Source: an uncultured Clostridia bacterium (lineage in GTDB: Bacteria; Bacillota; Clostridia; TANB77; CAG-508). From it: 20,712 nucleotides of DNA. Each line of letters opens with the position of its first letter. The first letter of the stretch is position 1. The stretch is from positions 1 to 20,712 of the forward strand of contig CANQMG010000016.1 of NCBI GenBank assembly GCA_947624925.1. Direction: 5' to 3'. Under the pieces are notes generated by a model. That model made no database searches, was not told the DNA's origin, and was given only the letters and a program-made list of their open reading frames with translations. Shown here in pieces: positions 1 to 7,907 of this stretch. A program made the translations under genes and the position numbers.

Positions 1-903
1 CTAATATTAACAATAATAATATTATTAATATTAGCAATGGTAAGCATAAGTTATATAATGAGAGAGAACATAATAAAACACGCAGAAACTGCAGCAAACC
101 AATATCAAATAGACGCAGAAAAAGAGGCAATAAGTATCGGATTTTTTGATTATGCTTTAGAAAAAGAAAATGGAAATGAAGATGCAAAATTAACAGTAGA
201 CGGAGCAAATAATCCAGTAGAAAAAGATGAAAAAACGAAAAAATGGAAGGTTGAATTTCCTAATGGACACGTATATTATGTAGATGAAAATGGAAATATA
301 ACAGAATTAGAAGGTGGAGGCGGACATAATGTTCCCACTAAAGCAGGAATTCATTTAGGAGATCGTGTTGATGAGTTAACGTTTAAAGATTTATCGGAAC
401 AATATGTAAGTGCTTCAAATATGTGTGGGATTGAGATATTGGGTGACGATGGTTGTTTTTATTATATTAGTTACACAAATGAAGTTAATATTGATGGAAA
501 TGTAAGTCTCAGTGATGGTGTAGAATTGAGTGTGGTGCGTGATGGAGTGGGTCAAGTATGTAATGCTAGATATTATGAAGATGAAAATGAAAGGAATCAA
601 GAACAGGCTAATGATAATAAGATTAAATATGAATTGACTGATTGGTTAATTTTGGATTCAGGTGAGTATAGAACTTATGGTGGTGAACTGGAGTATCCTA
701 TAAAAGGGACAATTGTAGGATTGGTTGATGGAGGACAGAATAAATTCGGATATATGGATTCAAGCTTTTACATCCTATTGCAAAATTACGTATTACCCAA
801 CGAACCTTTCAATTTTGAACGAGACGACGATATTGAAGTAGGAGATGACTTTAAGAGAGAATTTGAAAAAGTAGTAAATTTAAGATTTTCTGAGGCAGAG
901 TGA
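1..903 (+). CDS. Type IV pilin-like protein, 5' end cut off by the window edge
   Basis: The frame is open from base 1, so the ATG at 37 is an internal Met and the true start lies upstream. The first visible residues form a hydrophobic helix (LILTIIILLILAMVSIS), followed by an amphipathic stretch rich in Ala, Glu and Lys. This is the layout of a type IV prepilin N-terminal helix after a G|ITL-type cleavage site; the site itself lies outside the window. Around residues 75-105 (counted from base 1) is a strand-turn segment with WKVEF and YYVDENGNI, then a Gly-rich linker (GGGG), then about 190 acidic residues that I do not recognise. The last part uses more GTG, GGT and GTC codons than nearby genes, which could mean the exposed domain has a different history. 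The pilin-like fold is well supported. The function (adhesion, pseudopilus or other surface role) is unknown. Confidence 0.7.
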   Translation, partial: LILTIIILLILAMVSISYIMRENIIKHAETAANQYQIDAEKEAISIGFFDYALEKENGNEDAKLTVDGANNPVEKDEKTKKWKVEFPNGHVYYVDENGNITELEGGGGHNVPTKAGIHLGDRVDELTFKDLSEQYVSASNMCGIEILGDDGCFYYISYTNEVNIDGNVSLSDGVELSVVRDGVGQVCNARYYEDENERNQEQANDNKIKYELTDWLILDSGEYRTYGGELEYPIKGTIVGLVDGGQNKFGYMDSSFYILLQNYVLPNEPFNFERDDDIEVGDDFKREFEKVVNLRFSEAE

Positions 904-980
904 TACATTTCTATGGATTGAATTTTATATTTTTAAAATACTATCTAATAATTGGTATTAAAAATAAATTTAAAAAACAG

Positions 981-1009
981 TTGTAAAATTTGATGTAAAC
1001 TGATATACT
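981..1009 (+). promoter_or_regulatory. Predicted sigma-A-type promoter of the asp23-fhs operon
   Basis: A TTGTAA box at 981-986 is separated by 17 bases from TATACT at 1004-1009. Transcription would start near 1015, about 50 bases before asp23. The -10 box lies inside the left arm of a perfect inverted repeat (996-1042). Prediction from sequence only. Confidence 0.5.
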
Positions 1010-1042
1010 TTTAATATGATATTTTTAAAGTATATCAGTTTA
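996..1042 (+). terminator. Perfect 16-bp hairpin with T-run between the pilin-like gene and asp23
   Basis: Bases 996-1011 are the exact reverse complement of 1027-1042, with a 15-base loop, and TTTTT follows at 1043-1047. It has the form of an intrinsic terminator for the pilin-like gene that ends at 903, although the stem is AT-rich. Because a good -10 box (1004-1009) lies in the left arm, the same dyad could instead act as an operator. Confidence 0.6.
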
Positions 1043-1065
1043 TTTTTGTATTAGGAGGTAGAGTT

Positions 1066-1515
1066 ATGGAAGAAGAAAATAAACAGGAAAACATATTAGA
1101 AGAAGAGGAGAAAAATACAGAAAACAATAGCATAAAAATTTCTGATGATGTTGTATCTGTAATTGCAGGTGTTGCTGCATCAGAAGTACCAGGTGTTGCT
1201 GGAATGGCTGGAGGATTTGCTGGAGGAATTACAGAAGTTTTTGGAAAAAAGAATTTATCTAAAGGAATAAAAGTTGAAGTAGGAGAGAAAGAAACAAAAA
1301 TAGATGTAAATATCATTGTAGAGTATGGTGCTAGAATTCCAGATGTAGCATATGAAATACAAAACAGGGTAAAAAAAGCAGTAGAAAGTATGACTGGCTT
1401 AGCTGTTTTAGAAGTAAATGTTCACGTACAAGGTGTAAGTACATCAAATGAAAATAATAAAGAATTAATTAAAGAAAGTGAAGAAAAATTGGAAGAAGAT
1501 AGTACCCAAGACTAA
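1066..1515 (+). CDS. Asp23/YqhY family envelope-stress protein
   Basis: This 149-residue cytoplasmic protein has an acidic, Glu-rich N-terminal tail (1-20), then the Asp23 domain (about 22-125). Family signs include VVSVIAGVAASEVPGVAG, the Gly-rich segment after it, VEYGARIPDVAYEIQ and NVHVQGV. An acidic tail closes the protein. Asp23 proteins are abundant small proteins that gather at the membrane through AmaP and are linked to envelope stress and, for YqhY, to lipid synthesis balance. An AGGAGG site lies 8 bases before the ATG. It is the first gene of a run that continues with an AmaP-like protein, DUF2273, nusB and xseAB, an order common in Clostridia. The family call is firm; the physiological role here is inferred. 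Confidence 0.9.
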   Translation: MEEENKQENILEEEEKNTENNSIKISDDVVSVIAGVAASEVPGVAGMAGGFAGGITEVFGKKNLSKGIKVEVGEKETKIDVNIIVEYGARIPDVAYEIQNRVKKAVESMTGLAVLEVNVHVQGVSTSNENNKELIKESEEKLEEDSTQD

Positions 1516-1531
1516 AGAAAAATAAATAAAG

Positions 1532-1579
1532 GGCTATCTAAATATATAATTTTATATTTAAAATTTATATGTGATAGCC
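1532..1579 (+). repeat. Inverted repeat between the two Asp23-family genes
   Basis: GGCTATC (1532-1538) and GATAGCC (1573-1579) form a 7-bp GC-containing stem around an AT-rich loop that can pair further in part. It sits just upstream of the next gene's GGAGG site (1589-1593) without covering it, and no T-run follows. It may be an RNA-processing or stability hairpin; the role is unproven. Confidence 0.35.
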
Positions 1580-1599
1580 TCTTGAAATGGAGGAAAGAA

Positions 1600-2166
1600 A
1601 TGAAAGTTTTAGAAAAAATAACGTTAGTAATATTTTCAATCATAATATTAGTAATATCTTTAATAAATTGCTTATTAGTATTTAACTGGCTAAATATAGA
1701 CATAATAAATAATGTTGTTTTAGATGTTATAACAGGTGAAACAAGTTCCAAAGTATTACTTGTAGTATCAATAGTATTTATACTTTTATGTATTAAAAAT
1801 ATATTTTTTATGTCAAAAAATCAAAAAGATAAAAAATCAGAAGGTATACTATTAGAAAATGAAGATGGAAGACTTTTAATATCAATTGATACTATTCAAA
1901 CTTTAGTTAACAGCGTTGTAATAGGATTTGAAGGAGTAAAAGAGTCTTTATCAAGTGTAATATTAGATAAAAATAACAATAATGTAAAAATAAATTTAAA
2001 TATTAGTGTTTTACCTAATGTTGTAATTAAGGAATTATCTTATAACATTCAAACAAAAATAAAAGAAACAATAAAAAAATCAACAGATTTAGATGTAAAA
2101 GAAATAGAAATAAATGTAATAAATATAGCTAAAATACAAGAAGAAACAAAAACAGATGTTGAGTAA
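1600..2166 (+). CDS. AmaP-like Asp23 membrane anchor
   Basis: The protein has 188 residues from the ATG at 1600. I chose this start because GGAGG (1589-1593) lies 6 bases upstream; a TTG at 1582 in the same frame has no such site. Two membrane helices (about 7-30 and 51-72) sit at the N-terminus, and the C-terminal half (about 80-180) is an Asp23-like domain, seen in VIGFEGVKESLSSV and in the paired KIKETIKK and KEIEINVINIAK segments. This is the architecture of AmaP, which tethers Asp23 to the membrane. It lies between a soluble Asp23 and DUF2273, as in other Gram-positive bacteria. Confidence 0.82.
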   Translation: MKVLEKITLVIFSIIILVISLINCLLVFNWLNIDIINNVVLDVITGETSSKVLLVVSIVFILLCIKNIFFMSKNQKDKKSEGILLENEDGRLLISIDTIQTLVNSVVIGFEGVKESLSSVILDKNNNNVKINLNISVLPNVVIKELSYNIQTKIKETIKKSTDLDVKEIEINVINIAKIQEETKTDVE

Positions 2167-2220
2167 TATTATATGTAAAAGCTTACTAATAAATTAAGAT
2201 AATATTAGGAGGATGAGTAT

Positions 2221-2424
2221 ATGGATGGCTTTAAAAAATTTATGAAACAATATGCAGGTGCCATAATAGGTGGATTAATAGCAATATTAATATTATGTAC
2301 AAGATTATACAAACTTTTTATTGCTATTATATTAATTGTAATAGGTGTATGTGTAGGCCATTATGTGCAAATAAACAAAGAGGAAGTTAAGGAAAAATTA
2401 AAAAATTTTATTGATAGAATATAA
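2221..2424 (+). CDS. DUF2273 small membrane protein
   Basis: This 67-residue protein has two predicted membrane helices (about 12-28 and 31-48) with a Lys/Glu-rich cytoplasmic tail. The GAIIGG segment and its place directly after the Asp23/AmaP pair fit the DUF2273 family, which is thought to be part of the Asp23 membrane complex. An AGGAGG site (2207-2212) lies 8 bases before the ATG. The biochemical role is not known. Confidence 0.8.
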   Translation: MDGFKKFMKQYAGAIIGGLIAILILCTRLYKLFIAIILIVIGVCVGHYVQINKEEVKEKLKNFIDRI

Positions 2425-2452
2425 TGAAATAAAAAAATAAAGGGGAAATTAA

Positions 2453-2878
2453 ATGAACAGAACAGCATTAAGAGAACAAACTTTTAAACTATTATACAGT
2501 TTAGAAGTACAAAAGGCAGAAAATATAAAAGAAATTGTAGAAATATATCTTGATAATATAGAAGCCTCTGAAGAAAATTTACAAGAAAATGAAAAAGAAC
2601 ACATTAGAAGTGTAATATTCGGAATATATAATAACATAGAAGAAATAAGAAGAATAATTAGTGAAAATCTTAAAAAAGGCTGGAACATAGGAAGAATATC
2701 AAAAATTGATTTAGCATTATTAGAACTTTCAATATATGAAATTAATTATATTAATATTCCATATAAAGTAGCCATAAATGAGGCTGTTGAACTTGCAAAA
2801 AAATATGGAGAAGATACTTCTTCTACATTTATTAATGGTGTTCTTGCAAGTATAATAAAAGAAAATGAGGAAAATTAA
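2453..2878 (+). CDS. nusB: Transcription antitermination factor NusB
   Basis: At 141 residues this is close to the usual NusB length. Family signs are the N-terminal RTALREQTFKLLYSLE helix, the central KIDLALLELSIYEI helix and the C-terminal IPYKVAINEAVELAKKYG and FINGVLASI segments. NusB pairs with NusE (ribosomal protein S10), binds boxA RNA and supports antitermination and folding of rRNA transcripts. An AAAGGGGA site precedes the ATG. Its TAA overlaps the xseA ATG by one base (TAATG at 2876-2880), which points to translational coupling. The nusB-xseA-xseB order is common in Firmicutes. Confidence 0.95.
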   Translation: MNRTALREQTFKLLYSLEVQKAENIKEIVEIYLDNIEASEENLQENEKEHIRSVIFGIYNNIEEIRRIISENLKKGWNIGRISKIDLALLELSIYEINYINIPYKVAINEAVELAKKYGEDTSSTFINGVLASIIKENEEN

Positions 2879-4065
2879 TGAAATATGAACCAATAACAGT
2901 ATCACAGTTAAATAACTATATTAAAGAAAGATTTGAAAATGATGAGTTTTTGCAAAATGTACTAGTAAAGGGAGAAATATCAAACTTTAAGCATCATTAT
3001 ACAGGTCATATGTATTTTACAATAAAAGATGAAAATTCACTTATAAAGTGTATAATGTTTAAATCTTATACAGCAAATTTAAATTTTGTACCTAAAGATG
3101 GAATGAAGGTTATAGTATTTGGAACTGTTTCTGTATTTGAAAGGGATGGAGCATATCAAATCTATTGTAAAGCAATGCAAGATGATGGATTAGGAAATCT
3201 CTATACATTATATGAAAAGTTAAAAAAGAACTTAGAGGCTGAAGGATTATTTGCACAAGAAAAAAAGAAAAAAATTCCAGTAATGCCAAAAGTAATTGGA
3301 GTTCTTACATCTCAAACAGGATCTGTAATACGTGATATAATAAATGTTAGTACCAGGAGAAATCCAAATGTATATATACGTTTATATCCAATTCCAGTTC
3401 AAGGAGAAAATGCAAAAGAAAAAATAGTACAAGCAATCAAAATAATGAATGAAAAACAGTTGGCAGATGTCTTAATTTTAGCAAGAGGAGGAGGGTCATT
3501 AGAAGATTTATGGCCATTTAATGAAGAGATAGTCGCAAGAGCAATATATGCATCTAAAATACCTGTTATTTCAGCAGTAGGACATGAAACAGATTTTACA
3601 ATAGCGGATTTTGTTTCTGATTTAAGAGCTCCTACTCCATCTGCAGCAGCTGAACTTGCTGTTCCAGATATAAATGCCGTAAAAAATACAATCCAAAATT
3701 ATACATTACGAAATAAAAATGCATTAAAGAAAAAGGTTGAAATAATGAGAATGAAGTATGAAAAATGCATTATAAGAAAACCATTCTCTGATCCACTATA
3801 TAAAACTGAAAATTATAAAGTACTAATAAATAAATATAATGATAAATTAAAGAATATAGTTATAAATAAATATAAAGATACACGAAATGTATTTAATGAA
3901 AAAATTCAAAGGCTTGATGCTCTAAGTCCTTTAAAAACACTAAATAGAGGATTTAGTATAGTAAGTAAAAATAATCAAATTATAAAAACAAAAACAAGTC
4001 TTAAAAAGGATGATATTGTTGATTTAAGATTTATTGATGGTAATTTAAATGCAAGAATTATATAA
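2878..4065 (+). CDS. xseA: Exodeoxyribonuclease VII large subunit
   Basis: The protein has 395 residues. An N-terminal OB-fold (about 1-100; ITVSQLNNYIK, VKGEISNFK, GHMYFTIKD) binds single-stranded DNA. The catalytic domain (about 125-275) carries GVLTSQTGSVIRDI, RGGGSLEDLWPFN and GHETDFTIADFVSDLRAPTP, which hold the family's key residues. A Lys-rich coiled-coil region and a C-terminal segment (LNRGFSIV) follow. With XseB it forms exonuclease VII, which degrades single-stranded DNA from both ends into short oligonucleotides. It is some 50 residues shorter than the well-studied enzymes, and the loss lies in the coiled coil, the part that docks XseB. All motifs look intact. Confidence 0.95.
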   Translation: MKYEPITVSQLNNYIKERFENDEFLQNVLVKGEISNFKHHYTGHMYFTIKDENSLIKCIMFKSYTANLNFVPKDGMKVIVFGTVSVFERDGAYQIYCKAMQDDGLGNLYTLYEKLKKNLEAEGLFAQEKKKKIPVMPKVIGVLTSQTGSVIRDIINVSTRRNPNVYIRLYPIPVQGENAKEKIVQAIKIMNEKQLADVLILARGGGSLEDLWPFNEEIVARAIYASKIPVISAVGHETDFTIADFVSDLRAPTPSAAAELAVPDINAVKNTIQNYTLRNKNALKKKVEIMRMKYEKCIIRKPFSDPLYKTENYKVLINKYNDKLKNIVINKYKDTRNVFNEKIQRLDALSPLKTLNRGFSIVSKNNQIIKTKTSLKKDDIVDLRFIDGNLNARII

Positions 4066-4081
4066 AAGAGGGAGATACAGT

Positions 4082-4309
4082 ATGAATAAAGAAAAAAGCT
4101 TTGAGGAAATGATTGATGAATTAGAAAATATTGCAAATTCATTAGAAAAAGATGAATTAACATTAGACGAATCTGTTTTAAAATTTGAAGAAGGAATGAG
4201 ATTATCTAAGGAATGTTCTAATATTTTAGATAATGCTGAAAAAAGAATTAAAATACTTATAAATGAAAATGATGAAATTCACGAAGAAGATTTTAGTGCA
4301 AACGAATAA
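4082..4309 (+). CDS. xseB: Exodeoxyribonuclease VII small subunit
   Basis: The protein has 75 residues from the ATG at 4082; GAGGGAG (4068-4074) sits upstream at normal spacing. An in-frame ATG at 4049 lies inside xseA and has no binding site. The sequence SFEEMIDELENIANSLEKDE followed by LTLDESVLKFEEGMRLSKEC is the standard XseB helical hairpin, and an acidic tail ends the protein. Several XseB copies coat the XseA coiled coil. It begins 16 bases after xseA, so the two are almost surely co-transcribed. Confidence 0.95.
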   Translation: MNKEKSFEEMIDELENIANSLEKDELTLDESVLKFEEGMRLSKECSNILDNAEKRIKILINENDEIHEEDFSANE

Positions 4310-4327
4310 AAAATAAGAGGAAATGTG

Positions 4328-4768
4328 ATGGAACAAATAAAGGATTTTTTTACAAACAAATATATATATATACCTATAATATTATGGATAGTAATACAAA
4401 GTTTCAAAGTATTATATGATTTAGTAAAATATAAAAAATTTAATTTTAGAAGAATTATGGGAGCAGGTGGAATGCCAAGCTCACATTCTGCAATTGTAAT
4501 GTCTCTTACAACTTTAGTTGGAAAAGATTTAGGAGTTAGCTCACCTGAATTTGCAATAGCACTTATTTTTTCTTGTGTTGTTATGTATGATGCAGCAGGT
4601 GTTAGGAGAGCAGCTGGTAAACAAGCAAGAATATTAAATAAAATAATAGAAACACCTGGAATGACTAATGTGCAGGTTCAAGAAAAACTTGTAGAATTTT
4701 TAGGACATACTCCAATAGAAGTGTTTGTTGGCGCAATTATAGGAATACTCGCAGGTATGTTTTTATAA
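4328..4768 (+). CDS. YuiD/DUF212 divergent PAP2-family membrane protein
   Basis: This 146-residue membrane protein starts at ATG 4328, 7 bases after GAGG (4317-4320); a GTG one codon upstream is possible but too close to that site. Family motifs are MGAGGMPSSHSAIVMSL (about 40-57), MYDAAGVRRAAGKQARILNK (about 86-105) and LGHTPIEVFVGAIIG near the end. The SSH and H residues resemble those of acid phosphatase/vanadium haloperoxidase enzymes, hence the divergent PAP2 name. A role in lipid phosphate chemistry is a family-level guess only. It lies 19 bases after xseB, in the same operon. Confidence 0.85.
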   Translation: MEQIKDFFTNKYIYIPIILWIVIQSFKVLYDLVKYKKFNFRRIMGAGGMPSSHSAIVMSLTTLVGKDLGVSSPEFAIALIFSCVVMYDAAGVRRAAGKQARILNKIIETPGMTNVQVQEKLVEFLGHTPIEVFVGAIIGILAGMFL

Positions 4769-4798
4769 TATAAATTATAAAAGGGGGTATCAATAATA

Positions 4799-6460
4799 AT
4801 GAGTGATATAGAAATAGCAAGAAATGCAAAAATGCTTAATATAAAAGATATAGCAAAAAAAATAGGAATAAAAGATGATGAATTAGAATTATATGGAAAT
4901 TATAAGGCAAAAATAAATAATGATACCTACAAAAGATTAGAAAATAAAAAAAATGGTAAATTAATATTAGTAACAGCAATTAACCCAACACCTTTAGGTG
5001 AAGGAAAAACGACAATATCAATAGGACTTGCAGATGGACTTTCAAAAATAGAAAAAAAAGCAATTTTAGCATTAAGAGAGCCTTCTTTAGGCCCTGTATT
5101 TGGAATAAAAGGTGGAGCAACAGGAGGAGGATACTCACAAATTACTCCAATGGAAGATATTAACTTACATTTTACAGGAGATATACACGCAATAACATCT
5201 GCCAATAATTTATTATCTGCATTGATAGATAATCATATTTTCCAAGGAAATACTCTAAAGTTTAAAAATGTAACATGGAAAAGATGTGTTGATTTAAATG
5301 ATAGGCAACTTAGAGTTATAAAATGCGGATTATCAGAAGAAAAAAATATGGTACCAAGGCAAGATGGATTTGATATATCTGTTGCTTCTGAAATAATGGC
5401 AATATTATGCTTAGCAAAAGATATAAATGATTTAAAAGAAAGACTTGGAAATATAATTGTAGGATATAATGAAGATGATAATCCAATAAAGGCAAAAGAT
5501 TTAAAAGCTGAGGGAAGCTTAACAGTATTATTAAAAGATGCTATAAAACCAAATTTGGTACAAACATTAGAAAATACACCTGCAATTGTACATGGAGGAC
5601 CATTTGCTAATATTGCACATGGATGTAATAGCATAATTGCTACAAAGTTGGCATTAAAACTTGCAGATTATGTTGTAACTGAAGCGGGATTTGGAGCAGA
5701 TTTAGGTGCTGAAAAATTTATGGATATAAAATGTAGAACTGCAGATATAAAGCCAGATGCTGTAGTATGTGTAGCTACTATGAAAGCTTTAAAATACCAT
5801 GGTGGACTTGAAAAGGATAAGTTAAAGGAAGAAAATATTGAAGCACTATCAAGAGGAGTAAAAAATTTATTAAAGCACATAGATAATATAAAAAATAAAT
5901 TTGGATTAAATGTAATAGTGGCTATAAATAAATATATAGATGATAGTAAAAAAGAAATAAATTATTTAGAAGAAATTTTAAATAATGAAGGTATAAATAT
6001 TAGTCTAGTTGAATGTTGGGAATATGGTGGAGAAGGTGCAAAAGATTTAGCAAGAAAAGTGGTTGATTTATGTGAAAATAAAACTAATTTAAATTATATA
6101 TATAATTTAGAAGATAGCATAGAAGAAAAAATAGAAAAAATTGCAAAGGAAATTTATGGAGCTGAAGGAATAGAGCTTAATGAAAAAAGTAAAAATCAAA
6201 TTAAATTGATTACAAATCTTGGATATGATAAATTGCCAATATGTATTGCTAAAACACAATATTCTTTATCAGATGATCCTAAAAAACTTGAATGTAATGA
6301 ACCGTTTAAGATACATGTTCAAGACGTAATATTAAAATCAGGAGCTGGATTTATAGTGGTACTTACAGGAAAAATTTTTACAATGCCAGGACTTCCTAAA
6401 GTACCGGCAGCTGAAAATATTGATATTGATAATGAAGGAAATATAGTAGGAATATTTTAA
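4799..6460 (+). CDS. fhs: Formate--tetrahydrofolate ligase
   Basis: The protein has 553 residues, essentially the family length. It makes 10-formyl-THF from formate, THF and ATP, feeding purine and formyl-Met synthesis and, in acetogens, the methyl branch of the Wood-Ljungdahl pathway. The ATP site is TPLGEGKTT (64-72). Further family signatures are REPSLGPVFGIKGGATGGGY, DINLHFTGD, GGPFANIAHGCNS, TEAGFGADLGAEKF and the C-terminal GKIFTMPGLPKVPAAENID. The binding site AAGGGGG (4781-4787) is 11 bases from the ATG. It is the last gene of the run that starts at asp23. No other acetogenesis genes are in the window, so autotrophy cannot be inferred. Confidence 0.97.
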   Translation: MSDIEIARNAKMLNIKDIAKKIGIKDDELELYGNYKAKINNDTYKRLENKKNGKLILVTAINPTPLGEGKTTISIGLADGLSKIEKKAILALREPSLGPVFGIKGGATGGGYSQITPMEDINLHFTGDIHAITSANNLLSALIDNHIFQGNTLKFKNVTWKRCVDLNDRQLRVIKCGLSEEKNMVPRQDGFDISVASEIMAILCLAKDINDLKERLGNIIVGYNEDDNPIKAKDLKAEGSLTVLLKDAIKPNLVQTLENTPAIVHGGPFANIAHGCNSIIATKLALKLADYVVTEAGFGADLGAEKFMDIKCRTADIKPDAVVCVATMKALKYHGGLEKDKLKEENIEALSRGVKNLLKHIDNIKNKFGLNVIVAINKYIDDSKKEINYLEEILNNEGINISLVECWEYGGEGAKDLARKVVDLCENKTNLNYIYNLEDSIEEKIEKIAKEIYGAEGIELNEKSKNQIKLITNLGYDKLPICIAKTQYSLSDDPKKLECNEPFKIHVQDVILKSGAGFIVVLTGKIFTMPGLPKVPAAENIDIDNEGNIVGIF

Positions 6461-6469
6461 AAATGTATG

Positions 6470-6526
6470 AAATCACCTTATTTGGATAAAATAGAAGAAA
6501 ATATTTTATTTTAAAAAAGGTGATTT
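6470..6526 (+). promoter_or_regulatory. Hairpin that buries the sleB ribosome binding site
   Basis: AAATCACCTT (6470-6479) is the exact reverse complement of AAGGTGATTT (6517-6526). The right arm contains the only good Shine-Dalgarno sequence (AAGGTGA, 6517-6523) for the ATG at 6530. In RNA that includes both arms, for example read-through from fhs, this 10-bp stem would block ribosome binding; a transcript starting inside the loop would be free. The structure is seen directly; the regulatory effect is inferred. Confidence 0.6.
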
Positions 6527-6529
6527 ATT

Positions 6530-7231
6530 ATGTTTAAAAAAATAGTCTATGATATTGTAAATAAAAGAAGAAAAATATCTGTTATTCTTTTAGCATCCTT
6601 GATTATAATATTTGCTTTATATTTAGTATTTTACAGTAATGTAGATGCTTTATCTAGGTATGGCTCAAATGGTGATGAAGTAAAACAAATACAAACAAAA
6701 TTAAAAAGATGGGGATATTATACAGGAAAAGTTGATGGAATTTATGGAAGTAAAACAGTGGAAGCTGTTAAATACTTTCAACGTAAAAATGGTTTAACTG
6801 TAGATGGAATAGCAGGTACTAAAACATTAGCTGCAATGGGAATATATACATCTTCGGAAAATAATTCTACCTCAATGAGTAGTAGTGATATGAATCTATT
6901 AAGTAGGCTTATATATGCCGAAAGTAGAGGAGAACCTTATTCAGGACAAGTGGCAGTTGGTTCAGTTGTATTAAATAGAGTAAAAAACTCATCATTTCCA
7001 AATAGTGTAGCAGGAGTTATATATCAATCAGGTGCTTTTTCAGTTGTAAATGATGGGCAAATAAATTTATCGCCAAATTCAACTGCAAAAAAGGCTGCAC
7101 AAGATGCTTTAAATGGATGGGACCCTTCATATGGTGCTATATATTATTTTAACCCCAATACAGCTAAAAGTGCATGGATTTGGTCAAGACCTTTGACAGT
7201 TGTGATAGGTAATCATAGATTTTGCAAATAA
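6530..7231 (+). CDS. sleB: SleB-type spore cortex-lytic / cell wall hydrolase
   Basis: The protein has 233 residues. A basic N-terminus and a membrane helix or uncleaved signal (about 17-35) lead to a peptidoglycan-binding domain (about 43-102; GSNGDEVKQIQTKLKRWG, VDGIYGSKTVEAVKYFQ and DGIAGTKTL). A SleB/CwlJ catalytic domain follows (about 122-232) with LLSRLIYAESRGEPYSGQVA, in which Glu131 is the likely catalytic acid, then VGSVVLNRVKN and WSRPLTVVIGNHRF. SleB enzymes are lytic transglycosylases that cut muramic-lactam cortex peptidoglycan during germination. Related proteins with the same two domains act on vegetative walls, so a spore role is likely but not certain. The gene follows fhs by 69 bases and has its binding site in a hairpin. 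No YpeB partner gene lies next to it. Confidence 0.85.
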   Translation: MFKKIVYDIVNKRRKISVILLASLIIIFALYLVFYSNVDALSRYGSNGDEVKQIQTKLKRWGYYTGKVDGIYGSKTVEAVKYFQRKNGLTVDGIAGTKTLAAMGIYTSSENNSTSMSSSDMNLLSRLIYAESRGEPYSGQVAVGSVVLNRVKNSSFPNSVAGVIYQSGAFSVVNDGQINLSPNSTAKKAAQDALNGWDPSYGAIYYFNPNTAKSAWIWSRPLTVVIGNHRFCK

Positions 7232-7281
7232 ATTTCCATATGATAATCTTTGTGATAAATATACAAAACATTAAATAAAAT

Positions 7282-7314
7282 TGAGTCTATTCAAAAAGGG
7301 ATGGCTCATTTTTT
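7282..7314 (+). terminator. Probable intrinsic terminator after sleB
   Basis: TGAGTC (7282-7287) can pair with GGCTCA (7303-7308, with one G-T pair), with weaker inner pairing. TTTTTT follows directly (7309-7314). It lies about 50 bases past the sleB stop. Confidence 0.6.
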
Positions 7315-7351
7315 ATATATTAAAAACAATTTATAAATTTAATTTAAAAAA

Positions 7352-7378
7352 TTGACAAAAACGTAGTATATTGATAAT
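7352..7378 (+). promoter_or_regulatory. Predicted promoter of the HAD phosphatase-prepilin peptidase operon
   Basis: A perfect TTGACA box (7352-7357) is followed by GATAAT (7373-7378) at a short 15-base spacing; a perfect TATAAT overlaps at 7378-7383 but at 20 bases. The region sits between a terminator and the next ribosome binding site, so a promoter is expected here. The exact -10 box is uncertain. Confidence 0.5.
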
Positions 7379-7400
7379 ATAATTGTGTAAGGAGAAAAAG

Positions 7401-7907
7401 ATGATATTATTTCCAGATGCATATTTAAAAAGTGTAAAAGATATTAATATAGAATTTCTAAAAAAAAATAACATAAAAGCTCTCATATTGGATGTTGATA
7501 ATACACTTATAGATTATTATAAAAAAATGCCACAAGGTATTAAAGAGTGGTGTGAAAAGTTAAAAAGTGAAGATATAAAGTTTTGCATATTATCTAATAG
7601 TAATAAGAAAAAAAAGGTATCAGATGTAGCCAAAATACTGGATATTCCATATATATATTTTGCTAGAAAACCATTTAAAAGTGGATTTAAAAAAGCTGCA
7701 AAATTGCTACAAATAGATTATAAAAATATTGCAGCTGTTGGAGACCAAATTTTTACAGATATTTTAGGTGCAAATAAAATGAAAATGTATTCAATTTTAG
7801 TTCAACCAATTTTGGAAAGAGATTTATTAGTAACACGTATAAAAAGACCAATAGAGAACTATATTATAAAAAAATATTTATCTACTAAAGAGGGGGAAAA
7901 TAAATAA
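7401..7907 (+). CDS. YqeG family HAD-IIIA phosphatase
   Basis: The protein has 168 residues from ATG 7401, with AAGGAG (7389-7394) upstream; in-frame codons before it overlap that site. All four HAD motifs are present: DVDNT (Asp31 nucleophile, Asp33 acid-base), the Ser of CILSNSN, the Lys of ARKPFKSGF and GDQIFTDILGA. This is the YqeG set, a family related to phosphatidylglycerophosphatase (Gep4/PgpP type), so a phospholipid or sugar phosphate substrate is possible. Its stop overlaps the next ATG by one base, which suggests coupling to the prepilin peptidase. The substrate is not shown by the sequence. Confidence 0.88.
   Translation: MILFPDAYLKSVKDINIEFLKKNNIKALILDVDNTLIDYYKKMPQGIKEWCEKLKSEDIKFCILSNSNKKKKVSDVAKILDIPYIYFARKPFKSGFKKAAKLLQIDYKNIAAVGDQIFTDILGANKMKMYSILVQPILERDLLVTRIKRPIENYIIKKYLSTKEGENK

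Noticed and set aside
1035..1316. Minus-strand open frame opposite asp23
   Set aside because: It mirrors the conserved Asp23 coding sequence, has no upstream signals, and the translation is a Ser/Pro/Phe-rich artefact.
4927..5880. Open frames on the minus strand opposite fhs
   Set aside because: They are shadows of a long, clearly conserved coding gene, have no binding sites, and their translations look unlike proteins.
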